Assembly: GCF_020782245.1 (NCBI RefSeq)
Contig: NZ_JAJGNP010000004.1
Location: forward strand, 186,001-250,000
DNA: 64,000 nt
Direction of reading: 5' to 3'
Origin: Sphingobium soli
GTDB taxonomy: Bacteria > Pseudomonadota > Alphaproteobacteria > Sphingomonadales > Sphingomonadaceae
Positions 63,452 to 64,000 of the stretch are shown one piece after another. The position numbers were made by a program, and so were the translations under genes. Each line of letters starts with the position of its first letter. Within the stretch, counting starts at the first letter, position 1. A model generated the notes under the pieces. The model did not search any database, was not told where the DNA came from, and saw nothing but the letters and a program-made list of their open reading frames with translations.

Positions 63452-64000
63452 TTGAGCAAGGTTCTGGTCATCGGCGCGGGCGGCGTCGGTTCTGTCGCGG
63501 TCCACAAGATGGCGATGAACAGCGACATATTCAGCCATATCACGCTGGCCAGCCGCCGCATCGTCAGTTGCGAAAAGGTCGCCGAATCGGTGAAGGCGCG
63601 CACGGGCGTCACCATCGACGTGGCGCAGGTCGATGCCGACAATGTGGACGAGACGATCGCGCTCATTGAGAAGGTCCAGCCAAAACTCGTCGTGAACCTG
63701 GCCCTGCCCTATCAGGATCTGGCGATCATGGACGCCTGCCTCGCGACCAGGACCGACTATCTCGACACCGCCAATTACGAACCGCGCGACACCGCCAAGT
63801 TCGAATATAGCTGGCAGTGGGCCTATCAGGAGCGCTTCAAGGACGCCGGCATCATGGCGCTGCTGGGTTCGGGCTTCGACCCCGGCGTTACCAGCGTCTT
63901 CGCCAGCTACATCAAGAAGCATCTGCTCGACCGGATCGACACGCTCGACATTCTGGATTGCAATGGCGGCGATCATGGCCAGCATTTTGCCACCAACTTC
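63452..64000 (+). CDS. Saccharopine dehydrogenase family protein, probable carboxy(nor)spermidine dehydrogenase, 3' end outside window
   Basis: The reading frame starts at TTG 63452 (product begins MSKVLVIGAGGVGSVA) after GGAGA. It runs open for 183 codons to the window end. The N-terminal NADP-binding motif GAGGVGSVAVHK and the internal patterns YLDTANYEP, KFEYSWQWAYQERF, LLGSGFDPG and LDCNGGDHG match carboxynorspermidine dehydrogenases, which act in the alternative route to spermidine. A decarboxylase gene would be expected just downstream. Confidence 0.87.
   Translation, partial: MSKVLVIGAGGVGSVAVHKMAMNSDIFSHITLASRRIVSCEKVAESVKARTGVTIDVAQVDADNVDETIALIEKVQPKLVVNLALPYQDLAIMDACLATRTDYLDTANYEPRDTAKFEYSWQWAYQERFKDAGIMALLGSGFDPGVTSVFASYIKKHLLDRIDTLDILDCNGGDHGQHFATNF

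Noticed and set aside
1..64000. CRISPR arrays, tRNA or rRNA genes, integrases
   Set aside because: I saw no regularly spaced direct repeats, no cloverleaf-like sequence with conserved T-loop, no rRNA-like sequence and no recombinase motifs. A covariance-model scan would be needed to exclude tRNA fully.

Overview
The window is a compact, GC-rich chromosomal segment from an alphaproteobacterium, most likely a sphingomonad (Sphingobium/Sphingomonas type). Support for this: a GcrA cell-cycle regulator, 5-aminolevulinate synthase (C4 heme route), a DUF3035/BamF lipoprotein, the ligase-associated exonuclease plus ATP-dependent ligase pair, a carboxyspermidine-type dehydrogenase, and palindromic repeats of the kind common in sphingomonads. 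Genes are tightly packed, with many 1-4 bp stop/start overlaps and many TTG or GTG starts. No gene-free stretch exceeds about 260 bases. I saw no rRNA, tRNA, CRISPR array or complete insertion sequence.

Layout: 1-255 is a lower-GC edge with no supported gene. 256-1525 is pgsA-moaD-moaE (minus). 1681-15596 carries an LplT-like transporter, a bifunctional PBP, a hybrid histidine kinase, a BaiN-type flavoprotein with a YaiI protein, a NifU-like/K+ antiporter/DUF423 operon, a Zur-like regulator, dxs and a DUF4403 lipoprotein. 15600-22769 is a minus-strand housekeeping block: ileS-lspA-bamF, ribF, folA, purK and purE. 22860-23856 is a small AT-rich island with one trypsin-like protease gene. 23857-34748 has gpmA, sppA and a polysaccharide region (wecC, Wza-like, Wzc-like, wecB, ugd) interrupted by purS-purQ. 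34752-44752 has an orphan ABC-2 permease, gcrA, an outer-membrane barrel protein, parE, a class A beta-lactamase-like protein, a LysR/SDR divergon, a 2OG-Fe dioxygenase and glutathione reductase. 44915-50197 has pgi, lepB-rnc-era and an unknown lipoprotein. 50305-57549 has topA, dprA-plsY, DUF4126, murI and hemA. 57551-64000 has an unknown small protein, btaA-btaB (betaine lipid), the exonuclease-ligase pair, a fasciclin protein and the start of a saccharopine-dehydrogenase-family gene.

The genes serve envelope building (pgsA, plsY, LplT, PBP, murI, lspA, lepB, BamF, EPS precursors and export, betaine lipid), nucleotide and cofactor synthesis (purE/K/S/Q, folA, ribF, moaD/E, dxs, hemA) and DNA maintenance (parE, topA, dprA, ligase/exonuclease).

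The most unusual feature is ileS. The essential isoleucyl-tRNA synthetase carries two unrelated palindromic repeat sequences read in frame, at about residues 336-364 and 500-535. Copies of both families also lie in intergenic spacers nearby. Other items worth checking are the AT-rich protease island, a hairpin that buries the ribosome binding site of the hybrid kinase, and a 40-residue membrane peptide coupled to ugd.
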